Assembly (NCBI GenBank): GCA_937127245.1
Contig: CAKZLU010000032.1
Location: 1-64,000, forward strand
Source of the DNA: an uncultured Actinomycetes bacterium
GTDB taxonomy: Bacteria; Actinomycetota; Geothermincolia; Fen-727; JACVIW01
Direction: 5' to 3'
DNA: 64,000 bases
The position numbers were made by a program, and so were the translations under genes. Positions 34,277-42,672 of this stretch are shown piece after piece. Below the pieces are notes generated by a model. That model was not told where the DNA came from. It was given only the letters and a program-made list of their open reading frames with translations, and did not search any database. Each line of letters opens with the position of its first letter. Position 1 is the stretch's first letter.

Positions 34277-34362
34277 CCTTCCGCCCACAAGTAGAATCAT
34301 AGTACCTAACAAGATTCATACACGAACGTCCGGAGAACCTTCCGCCCACAAGTAGAATCATA
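34277..34362. repeat. Exact 25-bp direct repeat, period 61 bp
   Basis: Two identical 25-base copies (34277-34301 and 34338-34362) begin CCTTCCGCCC and end AGAATCATA. They are separated by 36 unique bases, giving a 61-base period. They lie in the divergent promoter region between the E1 alpha gene and the DMT transporter gene. On the minus strand each copy begins with TATGAT, which looks like a -10 box. They may be paired regulator sites or remains of a dispersed repeat. Confidence 0.75.
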
Positions 34363-34489
34363 ATTTGGTATAAGTTCGTCTTATCCAAATTTGATATCAT
34401 TTCGATTGTTCAAGAGTCGCTTTTTTGTTTAAAGCCAAACGTTTAAAAAATTATTCACCAAGGTAGTTGATGCTTGGAATGGGGGAGCG

Positions 34490-35389
34490 GTGAAGACTAC
34501 CGCAGCGGTGTTCTGCGCGATATTCGCGGCGATTTTCTTCAACGTTGCGGGTTTCTTACAAAAGAAAGCGGTTGACAAGCTACCGAGGGTCGGATTAAAA
34601 CCCTCATGGACCGTTTTCAAGGCATTCATAACGAACAAGCCCTGGATAATCTCGTACCTTGTGAGCGTCATTGGCGGCGGCTTTTACGCGGTCGCGGTTG
34701 CGCTTGCCCCGATTTCGATTGTTCAGCCGATAGTCAGCGCGGGAGTTGCACTTCTTGTGTATCTCGCCGTCAGGAATCTTGGCGAAAGGCTGCGATTTTC
34801 CGATTTCTTCGCTATCGGGTGCACGGTGCTGGGAGTGGGGATGATCGGAATAAGCGTTTCCGAAGGCGTATCATCGCCCAAGCCCTATGACGCCGTCATA
34901 CTTTGGGTGTTTGCGGGTACCGTGTTTTTCCTAGCGTGCGCGATTCCCTTTGTTTTCGGTAAAAGCGGGACGAGACAAGGGACTATTCTCGCGGTTTCCA
35001 CGGGGCTTTTGTTCGGTCTTGCGGCGGTCTTCTCCCGACTGTTACTTGTTGATTGGTCCAATCAGTGGAAGGAAAAGGGAATATTGGTAATTTTCTCGAG
35101 CGTATTTCTTATTGCGCTCGCGGTCGCGAACATACTGGGGATTGTTATCATGCAGGCGGCGTTCCAGAGGGGGCTTGCTTCGATCGTGGGTCCGGTCGTC
35201 GGAGGCTTAAACCAGGCCGTCCCCATTCTGGCGGGAATGCTTGTTTTAAGAGAGCCCCTTCCGAAAAGCGTTTACTTGTCCGCTTTAAGAATCCTCGCTT
35301 TCTTCCTCATTCTCGGCGCTACGATTTTTCTATCCCGGCGCGCCGAGGAGTTTCCGATCAAGAGGATTGCCGAGGAATCGGGCGAGTAA
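34490..35389 (+). CDS. DMT-superfamily membrane transporter
   Basis: A 299-residue protein with about nine or ten membrane helices in two similar halves (first beginning TTAAVFCAIFAAIFFNVAGF, second GTILAVSTGLLFGLAAVFS). The conserved AVALAPISIVQPIVSAGVAL and QAAFQRGLASIVGPVVGGLNQ segments suit EamA or NIPA-like members of the drug/metabolite transporter superfamily. GTG 34490 directly follows GGGGGAG. It is transcribed away from the E1 genes. Substrate unknown. Confidence 0.82.
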   Translation: MKTTAAVFCAIFAAIFFNVAGFLQKKAVDKLPRVGLKPSWTVFKAFITNKPWIISYLVSVIGGGFYAVAVALAPISIVQPIVSAGVALLVYLAVRNLGERLRFSDFFAIGCTVLGVGMIGISVSEGVSSPKPYDAVILWVFAGTVFFLACAIPFVFGKSGTRQGTILAVSTGLLFGLAAVFSRLLLVDWSNQWKEKGILVIFSSVFLIALAVANILGIVIMQAAFQRGLASIVGPVVGGLNQAVPILAGMLVLREPLPKSVYLSALRILAFFLILGATIFLSRRAEEFPIKRIAEESGE

Positions 35390-35505
35390 GAGGTCTGGGT
35401 TTCAAAGCAAAAAACACTTTGTTTGAGGACGGGCCTTTAAGTTAGAATTTGCGGTATGAAGAATCACGATTGTTCATCTCTGTGTTTTCTTCGGGGGATT
35501 GACTG

Positions 35506-36444
35506 TTGAGCAAAATCGGTGCTTTCGCGCGAAGATGGGCCTTCTCTGCGGTAATGTTTGTGGCAAGGGTCGTTATCCTAAACAGATTTCACCCGAAAAT
35601 AGGCGCATATTTTAAGAATATTGAGTATCTCCCCGGCGGGGGTAAATGGCGCTCACTTGATATTGCCATCCCTCCTTACAATCCACCATATCCCATTTTG
35701 GTTTTCATACATGGCGGCGGTTTTTTTTCAGGGGATAAGAAATTGCTAACGAGGGTTTGCAAATGCTATGCCCGGGAGGGCTTCCTGGTTTTCAACCTCA
35801 ATTACAGGCTTGCCCCGGAATTTGTTTTTCCAGCGCAGTTCGAGGACACTCATCTTGCGGTTAGGTGGGTTTACGAAAACGCGGAGAGGTTCGGGGGGGA
35901 CCCGGAGAGGATCTTTCTTGGTGGTGAATCTGCGGGAGCGTCTCTTTCCGCTCTATATGCTGCCGCATCTATCCATCCTAAGGTCGAGAAAGAAATCTTG
36001 GGTGGGGAAACCATAAAGCGGGATTCGATAAAGGGACTTCTTCTCTTCTACGGCGTGTATGATTTCGAGACTGTTCTGGAGACAGGATTTCCTGATATCT
36101 ACTTCATAACGCACATAATCATGGGCGAGGACGAAGAGCTCTACAAAGAAAGAGCCGCGCTCGCCTCGCCGCTGAGGCTTGTCGATAAGAATTATCCTCC
36201 CTGTTTTGTGTGTTCGAGCGAAAGGGATTACCTTCATCCGGAATCCGTGAGGTTCGCTCGCGCGCTCGGGTCGCACGGTGTGGAATGCGAAACCCTTTTC
36301 TTCGACCTCGAGAGGTATCCTCACGCTTACCACGGTTTCATTCCCGCGTTTTTCTTTGAGTGTACCAGGATGGCAATGGAAAGAAGCGCAAATTTCATGC
36401 GCAGGCAGGCTGGGATTGAGTCCTTTAAGCCACGGAAGGCGTGA
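35506..36444 (+). CDS. Alpha/beta-hydrolase esterase (HSL-like)
   Basis: A 312-residue carboxylesterase of the hormone-sensitive-lipase type. HGGGFFSGDKK provides the oxyanion hole, Ser142 in GGESAGAS is the nucleophile, and Asp241 (SERDYLHPES) and His276 (PHAYHGF) complete the triad. About 25 mildly hydrophobic N-terminal residues (AFSAVMFVARVVIL) may bind the membrane. The start is TTG 35506 behind GGGGGA. It ends two bases from the convergent zinc-ribbon gene. Substrate likely a short acyl ester. Confidence 0.9.
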   Translation: MSKIGAFARRWAFSAVMFVARVVILNRFHPKIGAYFKNIEYLPGGGKWRSLDIAIPPYNPPYPILVFIHGGGFFSGDKKLLTRVCKCYAREGFLVFNLNYRLAPEFVFPAQFEDTHLAVRWVYENAERFGGDPERIFLGGESAGASLSALYAAASIHPKVEKEILGGETIKRDSIKGLLLFYGVYDFETVLETGFPDIYFITHIIMGEDEELYKERAALASPLRLVDKNYPPCFVCSSERDYLHPESVRFARALGSHGVECETLFFDLERYPHAYHGFIPAFFFECTRMAMERSANFMRRQAGIESFKPRKA

Positions 36445-36446
36445 AT

Positions 36447-37388
36447 CTAAATTTTCTTCGTTTTCTTAATCTTTTCCGCTTCTTTTTTGAAAGCTTGCGC
36501 TTTCTTGCTTGATGCGGCCATTTGAGCTATGAACCCGGCAATCTCGTCCTCTATCAATTTCCTGTTTAGGCGCACTTTGGCTTCCGCCGCGGCGAGGATC
36601 TCTGTTATTCTTACCATTAGTTTCTTTGCCGTCTGGATGGTTTTAGAGGACCACTCAATTTGGTTTATTCGAGCGCGCGCGTAGGATTTGTAGTGTTTTA
36701 GGTCTTTGAGTCTTAATACTTGCCCGTAAATCTCCTTACCGCGATCGAGGTCTTGTAAAAGTTCGTCTATCTTTTTTTGAATGCTTTCACTGTAAGATTT
36801 GAACTCGTCGCTCGACTTGATCGCGCCGCTGAGTAACGCGTTCAGGGCGGCGTTTATTTGATCGCGAATGTTCTCCGCCTCGGTCTTGGAGTAGTCGAGC
36901 ATCTGATCGCCGCTCACCGTTATCCTGGCTGCTTCTCTTTTGCTTGCATCCTTTATGTATCTGTATATGAAGAATCCTCCGGCGGCGCAGCCGAGAATAA
37001 CGAGAACAAGCCCGAATATGAGAAAAAGACGTTTCCAGCGCGCTCCGGGTTGTTTCTCGGGTGCGCTTACGTCTTGTTTTCCGGTGATATGTTCTGCGGC
37101 AACCGGGGAAACCGCTACCTCTTGCCTGCCAGCCTTTACAACCTTTTCTTTCTCCTTTTCTTCGCAAGAATCTGTCTTTACGAAACGGTCTTCCGCTGAT
37201 TCAAGCGGAGCTTCGGATCTACCAAGTTCCTTAATCGCTTCGGTTAAATCTTCCGTTTCCGTCTGTTCAGACTCTTTTGGGACTTGTGTTTCCATATGTA
37301 AGGATGCGCTTTGGGGAAGTGAAGCGCCGCAGGATGCGCAGAAAAGAGAGCCCTCCTTAATCACTGCGCCACATTTATCGCATATCAT
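36447..37388 (-). CDS. Zinc-ribbon membrane protein with external coiled coil
   Basis: A 313-residue protein of unknown function. It opens with a four-Cys zinc ribbon (CDKCGAVIKEGSLFCASCG). Next comes an acidic linker of about 95 residues, one membrane helix (about 119-142, FLIFGLVLVILGCAAGGFFIY) and a C-terminal half that is nearly all charged helix, probably a coiled coil outside the cell. Such zinc_ribbon-plus-anchor proteins are common in Gram-positive lineages. No enzyme motif is present. ATG 37386-37388 fits the ribbon start exactly. Confidence 0.8.
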   Translation of the reverse strand: MICDKCGAVIKEGSLFCASCGASLPQSASLHMETQVPKESEQTETEDLTEAIKELGRSEAPLESAEDRFVKTDSCEEKEKEKVVKAGRQEVAVSPVAAEHITGKQDVSAPEKQPGARWKRLFLIFGLVLVILGCAAGGFFIYRYIKDASKREAARITVSGDQMLDYSKTEAENIRDQINAALNALLSGAIKSSDEFKSYSESIQKKIDELLQDLDRGKEIYGQVLRLKDLKHYKSYARARINQIEWSSKTIQTAKKLMVRITEILAAAEAKVRLNRKLIEDEIAGFIAQMAASSKKAQAFKKEAEKIKKTKKI

Positions 37389-37519
37389 TTAACACACTGC
37401 TCCTTTTATCTCCCCGGTTGCTCAAAGCCTGTTTCTTGGAAGCAACGACTCATTATATAACGTCCGATAACTATGGCGCCGGGTTTTGGCGCAGGTCAAA
37501 TCCATTTGGAAGAAATATC

Positions 37520-38257
37520 TTACGGTCTGTTTCCGTGCATGAGCTTATCCAAATCCTTCCCCTCGTAAAGCGAGACAACAATCCTTCTTATGCGGGCGGC
37601 GATCCTGTCAAGGAGGTCCTTGGATATGGTCTCCTCGTAAAACGCAGAGAGGTCAACCGGCAGTCCGATTCTACAGGTTACATCCCGGTAGGTTATCAGG
37701 CGCAGACCCTGCCCAACTTTGGGGTGCCTTACGAAAGGTCTTATGAAAAGAGATGGAATCGTGGGGAATTCCTTTTCGATTCTGGGTACTATCGCGACGG
37801 GAAGCACAGGGACCCTGCTTTGCAGGGCTACTTTTACGAACCCTGTTTTGAACTCCGAAATCCTTGACGCTTCACCGATTCTCATAAAGGACTCAATTCC
37901 TTCGGGAAAGATACAAACCACTTCCCCGTTAGAGAGGATCTCGCTTGCCCTATCTTGGCTTCTGTCGCCTTCCTCGCCGCCGTATATGTGGATTGGAAAG
38001 AAGCCCGCAAGTTCAAATATTTTGCGCGTGCCGGGCACAAGGTAGAGGTGCGAGCCCGCCCCGAAGTTTATGAAACGTTCAATCGAGCAACCGAGCACGA
38101 AAGGGTCAAGATAACACCTGTGGTTTGCCACAACGAGAACGCCCCCTTCATCCGGCACGTTCTCTTTTCCCTCGACTTTAAGGTGGAGGCGGAACGAAAA
38201 AAGCGGACCGAGGAAAAACCGCAAAGACTCGTAAAAAAGCATGCTTTTGAGTTCCAT
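37520..38257 (-). CDS. 1-acyl-glycerol-3-phosphate acyltransferase (PlsC-like)
   Basis: Adds an acyl chain to lysophosphatidate or a similar lipid at the inner membrane. The 245-residue protein has the HX4D catalytic motif in ANHRCYLDPFVLG, the phosphate-binding block around SIERFINFGAGSHL, and FPEGIESFMRIGEA. The family is clear; the precise acceptor is not. An AAGGAG site precedes the ATG at 38257. No neighbouring lipid genes. Confidence 0.88.
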   Translation of the reverse strand: MELKSMLFYESLRFFLGPLFSFRLHLKVEGKENVPDEGGVLVVANHRCYLDPFVLGCSIERFINFGAGSHLYLVPGTRKIFELAGFFPIHIYGGEEGDRSQDRASEILSNGEVVCIFPEGIESFMRIGEASRISEFKTGFVKVALQSRVPVLPVAIVPRIEKEFPTIPSLFIRPFVRHPKVGQGLRLITYRDVTCRIGLPVDLSAFYEETISKDLLDRIAARIRRIVVSLYEGKDLDKLMHGNRP

Positions 38258-38500
38258 ATTGATCCGCTCCTTTTGTTGCCTCTTGCTTCGATTATAAGTA
38301 AATGAATGATTTTTTTCCGCAGGGAATGCGCAATTCCTCTCTTAAGTCATTGGAGTTTTGCGGCCCGGACGCATACGGCAGGATTGCTAGCGGAAATCTC
38401 GCTTTGAACGTTTGTCAAATTTGGGAGCTGAAAGGCGCTACGTTCTCAAATCAGGCATTCATCAAAGAGAAGATGAGCAGGTGAGCATCTCGTCCCAACT

Positions 38501-38590
38501 TTTAAGTTCACGCGCACGAATAAGCGGCGAACCCGGTTTGACCAAACGAACAGCAAAGAGCTTTAAGTCCACGCGCGCGAAGAAACGGCT
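38501..38590. repeat. Degenerate 29-bp direct repeat, period 61 bp
   Basis: TTTAAGTTCACGCGCACGAA at 38501 recurs as TTTAAGTCCACGCGCGCGAA at 38562, with similarity continuing through AAGCGGC/AAACGGC. The period is 61 bases. It lies in a gene-free stretch (38258-38709) between two minus-strand genes, where I see no real gene; short plus-strand frames there lack ribosome sites. Confidence 0.55.
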
Positions 38591-38709
38591 GTTTCGCTTA
38601 AGCCTTGTTTTCACCCGCTCAATTCATAGAGCGATTTCCCTTGCGAATTTTTTTCCGGTGATTAAGTTGTTGAAGATCGCTTAACCTGACAGCGCGGGCA
38701 TATGAATCT

Positions 38710-39486
38710 CTACTTTGATTTGCCCCCCGTGCTCGATGGTTTTGACGGGGCAGGGGTCACGGTTACGTTGATGGTGTGTCTCTTTTCGAAACTTGAGGTC
38801 TCCCCCGGTCCCCGGTATTCGAGAACAAGTGACGTGTTGCCTTGATTGACGGCAAGGAATTTCCAGTTCTGTTTTGCGGGTGCGCCAACAGCCTCGCCGG
38901 GCGTGACATCACTGCTTAAGGGTTTAAAGGTATTTTCATCCGGCTTCTTTGCGAGAACCCAGGAAAACCCGGCGGCTGGTTCGGTATCCACTGTGAGGTC
39001 AAATTCTTGACCCGCTACGACCGTAATCGCGCTTGTTATCTGTCTGTCAGCCTGCGTGACGTTGGCTGTGAGCATATATCTTTTGGCGGGTGGCTTATCT
39101 TTCTCCCAGCCTCTGGTGTACTCAAGCATTACCGTGGTGGATCCTGGACCAACAGCGAGAAAACGAAATATTTCCTGACCCGGAGCCCCTAGTTTTTTCT
39201 CGCCCGAGGGCGCGATAAAACCGCTTCCGGTGAGTTTCACCACGTTCTCATCTGGTGCCTGAACCGTATTCCACTTATAGCCAGTAGTTGGATTCGATTC
39301 GAGAAAGACCTCGAAGTATTGACCAGTTTCAGCAGCGATGGTCTCCCTTAGCTCCTCCGTTGTTGTTTCTTTCTTTGTTGGTTTTTCACTTTTCTTCCTG
39401 CAGCCTGAAACAGGAGATAACAAAAGCAAGGAAACTATTGCGGCGGTCACGGCAAGCGTTAAAATTCGAACTTGTCGAGGTCCCAT
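38710..39486 (-). CDS. Lipoprotein with two chagasin-type protease-inhibitor domains
   Basis: A 258-residue surface lipoprotein. Signal helix, then SPVSGC with lipidated Cys29, then a Lys/Thr-rich tether. Two I42 (chagasin) domains follow. The first has all three inhibitory loops: NPTTGY (65-70), GAPGQ (about 100) and RGWE (125-128). The second keeps GFSW (173-176), GAPAKQ (201) and RGPGE (225), so its loops are altered. I42 proteins block papain-like cysteine proteases by wedging these loops into the active site. AAAGGAG precedes the ATG. No matching protease gene is nearby. Confidence 0.85.
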   Translation of the reverse strand: MGPRQVRILTLAVTAAIVSLLLLSPVSGCRKKSEKPTKKETTTEELRETIAAETGQYFEVFLESNPTTGYKWNTVQAPDENVVKLTGSGFIAPSGEKKLGAPGQEIFRFLAVGPGSTTVMLEYTRGWEKDKPPAKRYMLTANVTQADRQITSAITVVAGQEFDLTVDTEPAAGFSWVLAKKPDENTFKPLSSDVTPGEAVGAPAKQNWKFLAVNQGNTSLVLEYRGPGETSSFEKRHTINVTVTPAPSKPSSTGGKSK

Positions 39487-39943
39487 GATCTTGCTCCTTT
39501 CGGGCTATTTAAGATTTTTCGCATATCTCGTAGAGAACATTTAGTCATCATTTGCGAAAAAATTCAACACTCTTCAACACCATGAAGCTGACCTGCGAAA
39601 GGTAAGACTTAATGTCGAAAGCGATACCATCATTTGAATAGGTTTTCTCAACTTAAGAGACCGGCGCGAAGGTCATGCTTTTGACGTCACTTTATGGGAA
39701 GACAAGCAGTGTGATGCTATTGGAAGCGCAAAAGATTCCCGCGCCTTTTATGGGTAATGATACGCTCTTAAGTTCCTGCGTCTGTGGTCCTGGTCTATAT
39801 TAAAAATGGATAAGTACTTTCAAGGTGCTTAACCGGATGAAAGCGCAAACGTTTGGTGCGCTTTTTGCGACCTTGCGGGGGTCATGCCCTGCTTTACCGA
39901 GTTTTGCGCTCTTGGAAAGGTCCACTCATCAAAAAAGGTCTGC
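39487..39943. other. Intergenic region, one short palindromic stem
   Basis: About 457 bases between two minus-strand genes. AAAGCGC (39840-39846) and GCGCTTT (39858-39864) form a short stem followed on the plus strand by TTTG; it has no plus-strand gene to terminate. Nothing else is recognisable. Confidence 0.3.
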
Positions 39944-41113
39944 TCATCCCACGACGTCAACATATTCAGCCATGATCCAAGGTAGGGTTATGATCCATCC
40001 CGCAATTGACTCGTAGGTGTAGCTTCCGGCTATGTCCCCGTAAACAATTACCATGCTGTCCTCAACCGCGGGAGTTGAGCCTTCAAGCGTCACGTAAATA
40101 GTGTCATCCCAGATATCGTAACCCTTGTGGGTGATGTTAACCCTGAGCATCGTGATCCCACTTGATTCCATAGCCTGAGCCACCTTCCCCTTATAGTAAC
40201 AACGCGTCCCTATGTAAGCATCAGCGTTCTTTTCAAGCACTTTATAGGGAGGACCCGGCGGGCAGGATGCCTTGTACATCTGGGGGGTGACCACACCCGT
40301 TACCCTTATCTCTTTTGAGATTAGTTCACCGTTTTCGTCGGTGGCGATAAATGAAAGCGTGTTTTCCCCTTCATTTATTGTGACGGGGTGGTGAAACTCA
40401 CCGGTACCTTGTAGGATTTCCACCGGTACACCATTTAAATCTAGCGAGCAGGTTTGAAGCGCTCTGCCTGAGACAGTATATTTTCCCGCAGTCATCTGCT
40501 GCCCTTCAACCAAATTTTCAATTGAGATGAGTTCCTCAAATGACACCTCTTCTTCAAAGGGCTCCAGCTCGGTCTGTGTACTCATTTCTGATGTTTCTTC
40601 CGAGACCGTTTCCTCCTTGGGCGTTTTTTCTTTTAGGTTGTAATAAAGAAAGACGGAGAATGCGCTTAACAAAACGAAGGAAATAAAAAGCACGACCAAA
40701 ACCTTTTTGATTTTGCTCATATTTGACCCTGCCACTTTTTGAATAACATTCTTTTTGCCTGATCGAGCGCGCCCGATCGGCATGCCGGTGCGTTCAAGCG
40801 GAGCGTAAGATGTCTTCTCTTTATCGGTTGCCGCGGCGCCAGGTGGTTTGCCCGGGGGTGTTGGCGTAATAATTTTCGTGTTATTCACTTCTTCCTTTGC
40901 ATCTTTAATATCTTCAGTTTCAAGCTCCAAGTCTCTGTCTGAAAGCAGAAAATATTTTTTCGCTCTTGCCGAGAAGGTTAGGTACTTATATTCGGGCCGC
41001 TGGGGATGAGGGCCTACTTTCTCGATGATTACGATTTCTCCCTCCTTGAATAGCAGCGCTCCACCCGCGTATATATCCCTTTTTATGTAACAAGTGCTCC
41101 CAGGCTCGATCAT
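39944..41113 (-). CDS. Unknown membrane-anchored protein with Ig-like external domain
   Basis: Not assigned to a family as a whole. The 389 residues split into a cytoplasmic N-terminal beta domain (about 1-62, SH3-like, with IIEKVGPHP), a Pro/Lys-rich linker and one membrane helix (about 136-158, VLVVLFISFVLLSAFSVFLYY). Outside come an acidic spacer, a Glucodextranase_B/PKD-like Ig domain (about 205-280, with LNGVPVEI and INEGENTLSFIATDENG) and a C-terminal OB-like domain (about 285-389, with YIGTRCYYKGKV and VYGDIAGSY). It may sense or bind something at the surface. The start is ATG 41111-41113, behind AAGGAGG. Confidence 0.75.
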   Translation of the reverse strand: MIEPGSTCYIKRDIYAGGALLFKEGEIVIIEKVGPHPQRPEYKYLTFSARAKKYFLLSDRDLELETEDIKDAKEEVNNTKIITPTPPGKPPGAAATDKEKTSYAPLERTGMPIGRARSGKKNVIQKVAGSNMSKIKKVLVVLFISFVLLSAFSVFLYYNLKEKTPKEETVSEETSEMSTQTELEPFEEEVSFEELISIENLVEGQQMTAGKYTVSGRALQTCSLDLNGVPVEILQGTGEFHHPVTINEGENTLSFIATDENGELISKEIRVTGVVTPQMYKASCPPGPPYKVLEKNADAYIGTRCYYKGKVAQAMESSGITMLRVNITHKGYDIWDDTIYVTLEGSTPAVEDSMVIVYGDIAGSYTYESIAGWIITLPWIMAEYVDVVG

Positions 41114-41414
41114 TTTGACCTCCTTGAATTGCCACTGAAGCTTGTAGGTTGAGTTTAAGATAGGGGTGTGACATTTTCGCTTTTGAGCGGAAAGTGAGAT
41201 TCATAAACATGGGTTCAAGCCGCTGAATCGGTTTCTTATAATAACTTTTTTAACCGGATTGTTTTGAGAAAAGCTTTCTTGAAAGAGATAAGACTTGTTT
41301 GCAGGTTTCACGGTGGCCTTTTGTTTATGGAGATTATGATGAAGAATCTTATGAGGAGGAATAAGGCTTAGGCACAAGAGCAGGCGGAAAACTTGGAGAT
41401 TTCTACTCTTTCCC
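41114..41414. other. Intergenic region without recognisable gene
   Basis: About 300 bases between two minus-strand genes. AT-rich patches near 41235-41260 could contain the promoter of the downstream gene, but no clean -35/-10 pair is evident. No terminator with a T run after the PIG-L gene was seen. Confidence 0.3.
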
Positions 41415-42341
41415 TCAACCAGAGAGCACTTTAAGGACTGCCTCTCTGAAATCTTCGAAGGTAATCCCAAGCGTGTATTTCATGGGGAAACTTTCATAGT
41501 AGAGGTCTCCTGGGTGAGGCGGCTTCAAATAATCCCATGAAGGCTTCTTTCTGTAGGGTTCTTTAGGCTCGAAAAGGCGCGGACCGCCAAATATCAAAGC
41601 GGGCAGCACCGTTCCCCAGAACTGACTTCTGTAGGTCAAAAACGCCCGCAGTTTTAGAAAAACCTCGCACCGCGTCATGTGTGTGTATAGCGTGGGGGTT
41701 TTCGCCGGGATGAACTGGTTGAACGCGACTATCAAAGCGTTGTATTTGTTGTATAAGGGCGCCTCAAATATCTTCGGGGGACGCTTCATTTTCATCGCAG
41801 CGTTAACCGCCGCGAAATGCGCGAAGTCATGGTCAGGGTGTCCGCCTTCGTAGGCGGGAACGAAGAGGGCGCGGGGGTTTATCTTGCGCATCAAGGCGGC
41901 AAGGCGGTCCGCGATTTCTTTTGCGTGGTATATCGATTTCCCATCGGGGTAGTTCCAGAAGATAAGGGAATCTTCTCTTATGCCAATAAGCCCAAGCGCT
42001 TTTCTTGATTCATCTCTTCTTACCTCCGGGGGCGCGGATGCACCTCCATCGGTTATCCAAAGAATCTTTATTTTCTTTCCGCTTTCTGCAAGCCTTTTCA
42101 TCATCGCGAAGTAGGCTATTTCATCATCTTGATGGGCAAAAACGAACATGTGGGAGGCGCGGTAGGAAGATGGGCTGGCTCCGTAAGTCGGGATGTGAGC
42201 GGATTTTGAGTCTGGCCGGCACGGCCCGGAGGCGAGCGCGGCGCAAACTTGCGCGAACGTGAACAGAACTGCAACGGTAACGGATATTGCGTAACGCGTG
42301 AGATTTCCTTTAATTGTCTTAAAGATGGTGATGTTGGACAT
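41415..42341 (-). CDS. Secreted PIG-L-family N-deacetylase
   Basis: A zinc hydrolase removing acetyl groups from N-acetylglucosamine-type sugars. After an N-terminal signal segment (AISVTVAVLFTFAQVCAALASG) the 308-residue protein has the zinc motif AHQDDE (His70, Asp73; normally AHPDDE) and GGHPDHD (His171). The C-terminal part beyond about residue 230 is longer than in mycothiol-type MshB and rich in aromatic residues. Export suggests action on cell-wall or extracellular glycans rather than on mycothiol precursors. Monocistronic. Confidence 0.85.
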   Translation of the reverse strand: MSNITIFKTIKGNLTRYAISVTVAVLFTFAQVCAALASGPCRPDSKSAHIPTYGASPSSYRASHMFVFAHQDDEIAYFAMMKRLAESGKKIKILWITDGGASAPPEVRRDESRKALGLIGIREDSLIFWNYPDGKSIYHAKEIADRLAALMRKINPRALFVPAYEGGHPDHDFAHFAAVNAAMKMKRPPKIFEAPLYNKYNALIVAFNQFIPAKTPTLYTHMTRCEVFLKLRAFLTYRSQFWGTVLPALIFGGPRLFEPKEPYRKKPSWDYLKPPHPGDLYYESFPMKYTLGITFEDFREAVLKVLSG

Positions 42342-42518
42342 CTTTGCCCCTGCCCGCGTCGAGGAAAACGGTTCTTAAAATCAAGTTACCAGCGTACGCT
42401 ATGGAAGTCAACGAAAGGCAAAGACCGCGGTTGACGGGGAATTTTTTTGCTCGGTTGGACTGGAGCAAAAAATGGCGAAATTGGTGGAAAGAGCATTTGA
42501 ATTCACACGGGCATTAAT

Positions 42519-42626
42519 TTGCGGGATTTTTCCTTTGGCGTGTGGCCAGGTGAATTTGCTAAAAAGAAATTAATCGAAGCTCTCTCCATCAAGGAGATCC
42601 TTGCCGGCAAAATCGAACGCGACTGA
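42519..42626 (+). CDS. Possible 35-aa small protein or gene remnant
   Basis: A frame from TTG 42519 to TGA 42624-42626 encodes a peptide with a well-formed amphipathic ending (FAKKKLIEALSIKEILAGK). Its composition looks like the C-terminus of a real protein, but the frame is closed by a stop shortly upstream and there is no ribosome site. It may be the remains of a decayed gene. The rest of 42342-42672 shows nothing. Confidence 0.25.
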   Translation: MRDFSFGVWPGEFAKKKLIEALSIKEILAGKIERD

Positions 42627-42672
42627 TCCGGCTGAAGAAAAACTCCCCAAAAAAATCCATATTTGAGGCGTT

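Noticed and set aside
34277-34362. Mini CRISPR array made of two repeats and one spacer
   Set aside because: Only two copies, no leader, no cas gene in the window, and the repeat lacks the palindrome usual in this size class. Kept as a plain repeat.
38302-38684. Plus-strand frames between plsC-like and the chagasin lipoprotein gene
   Set aside because: Short, without ribosome sites; the region is better explained by the 61-bp repeat.
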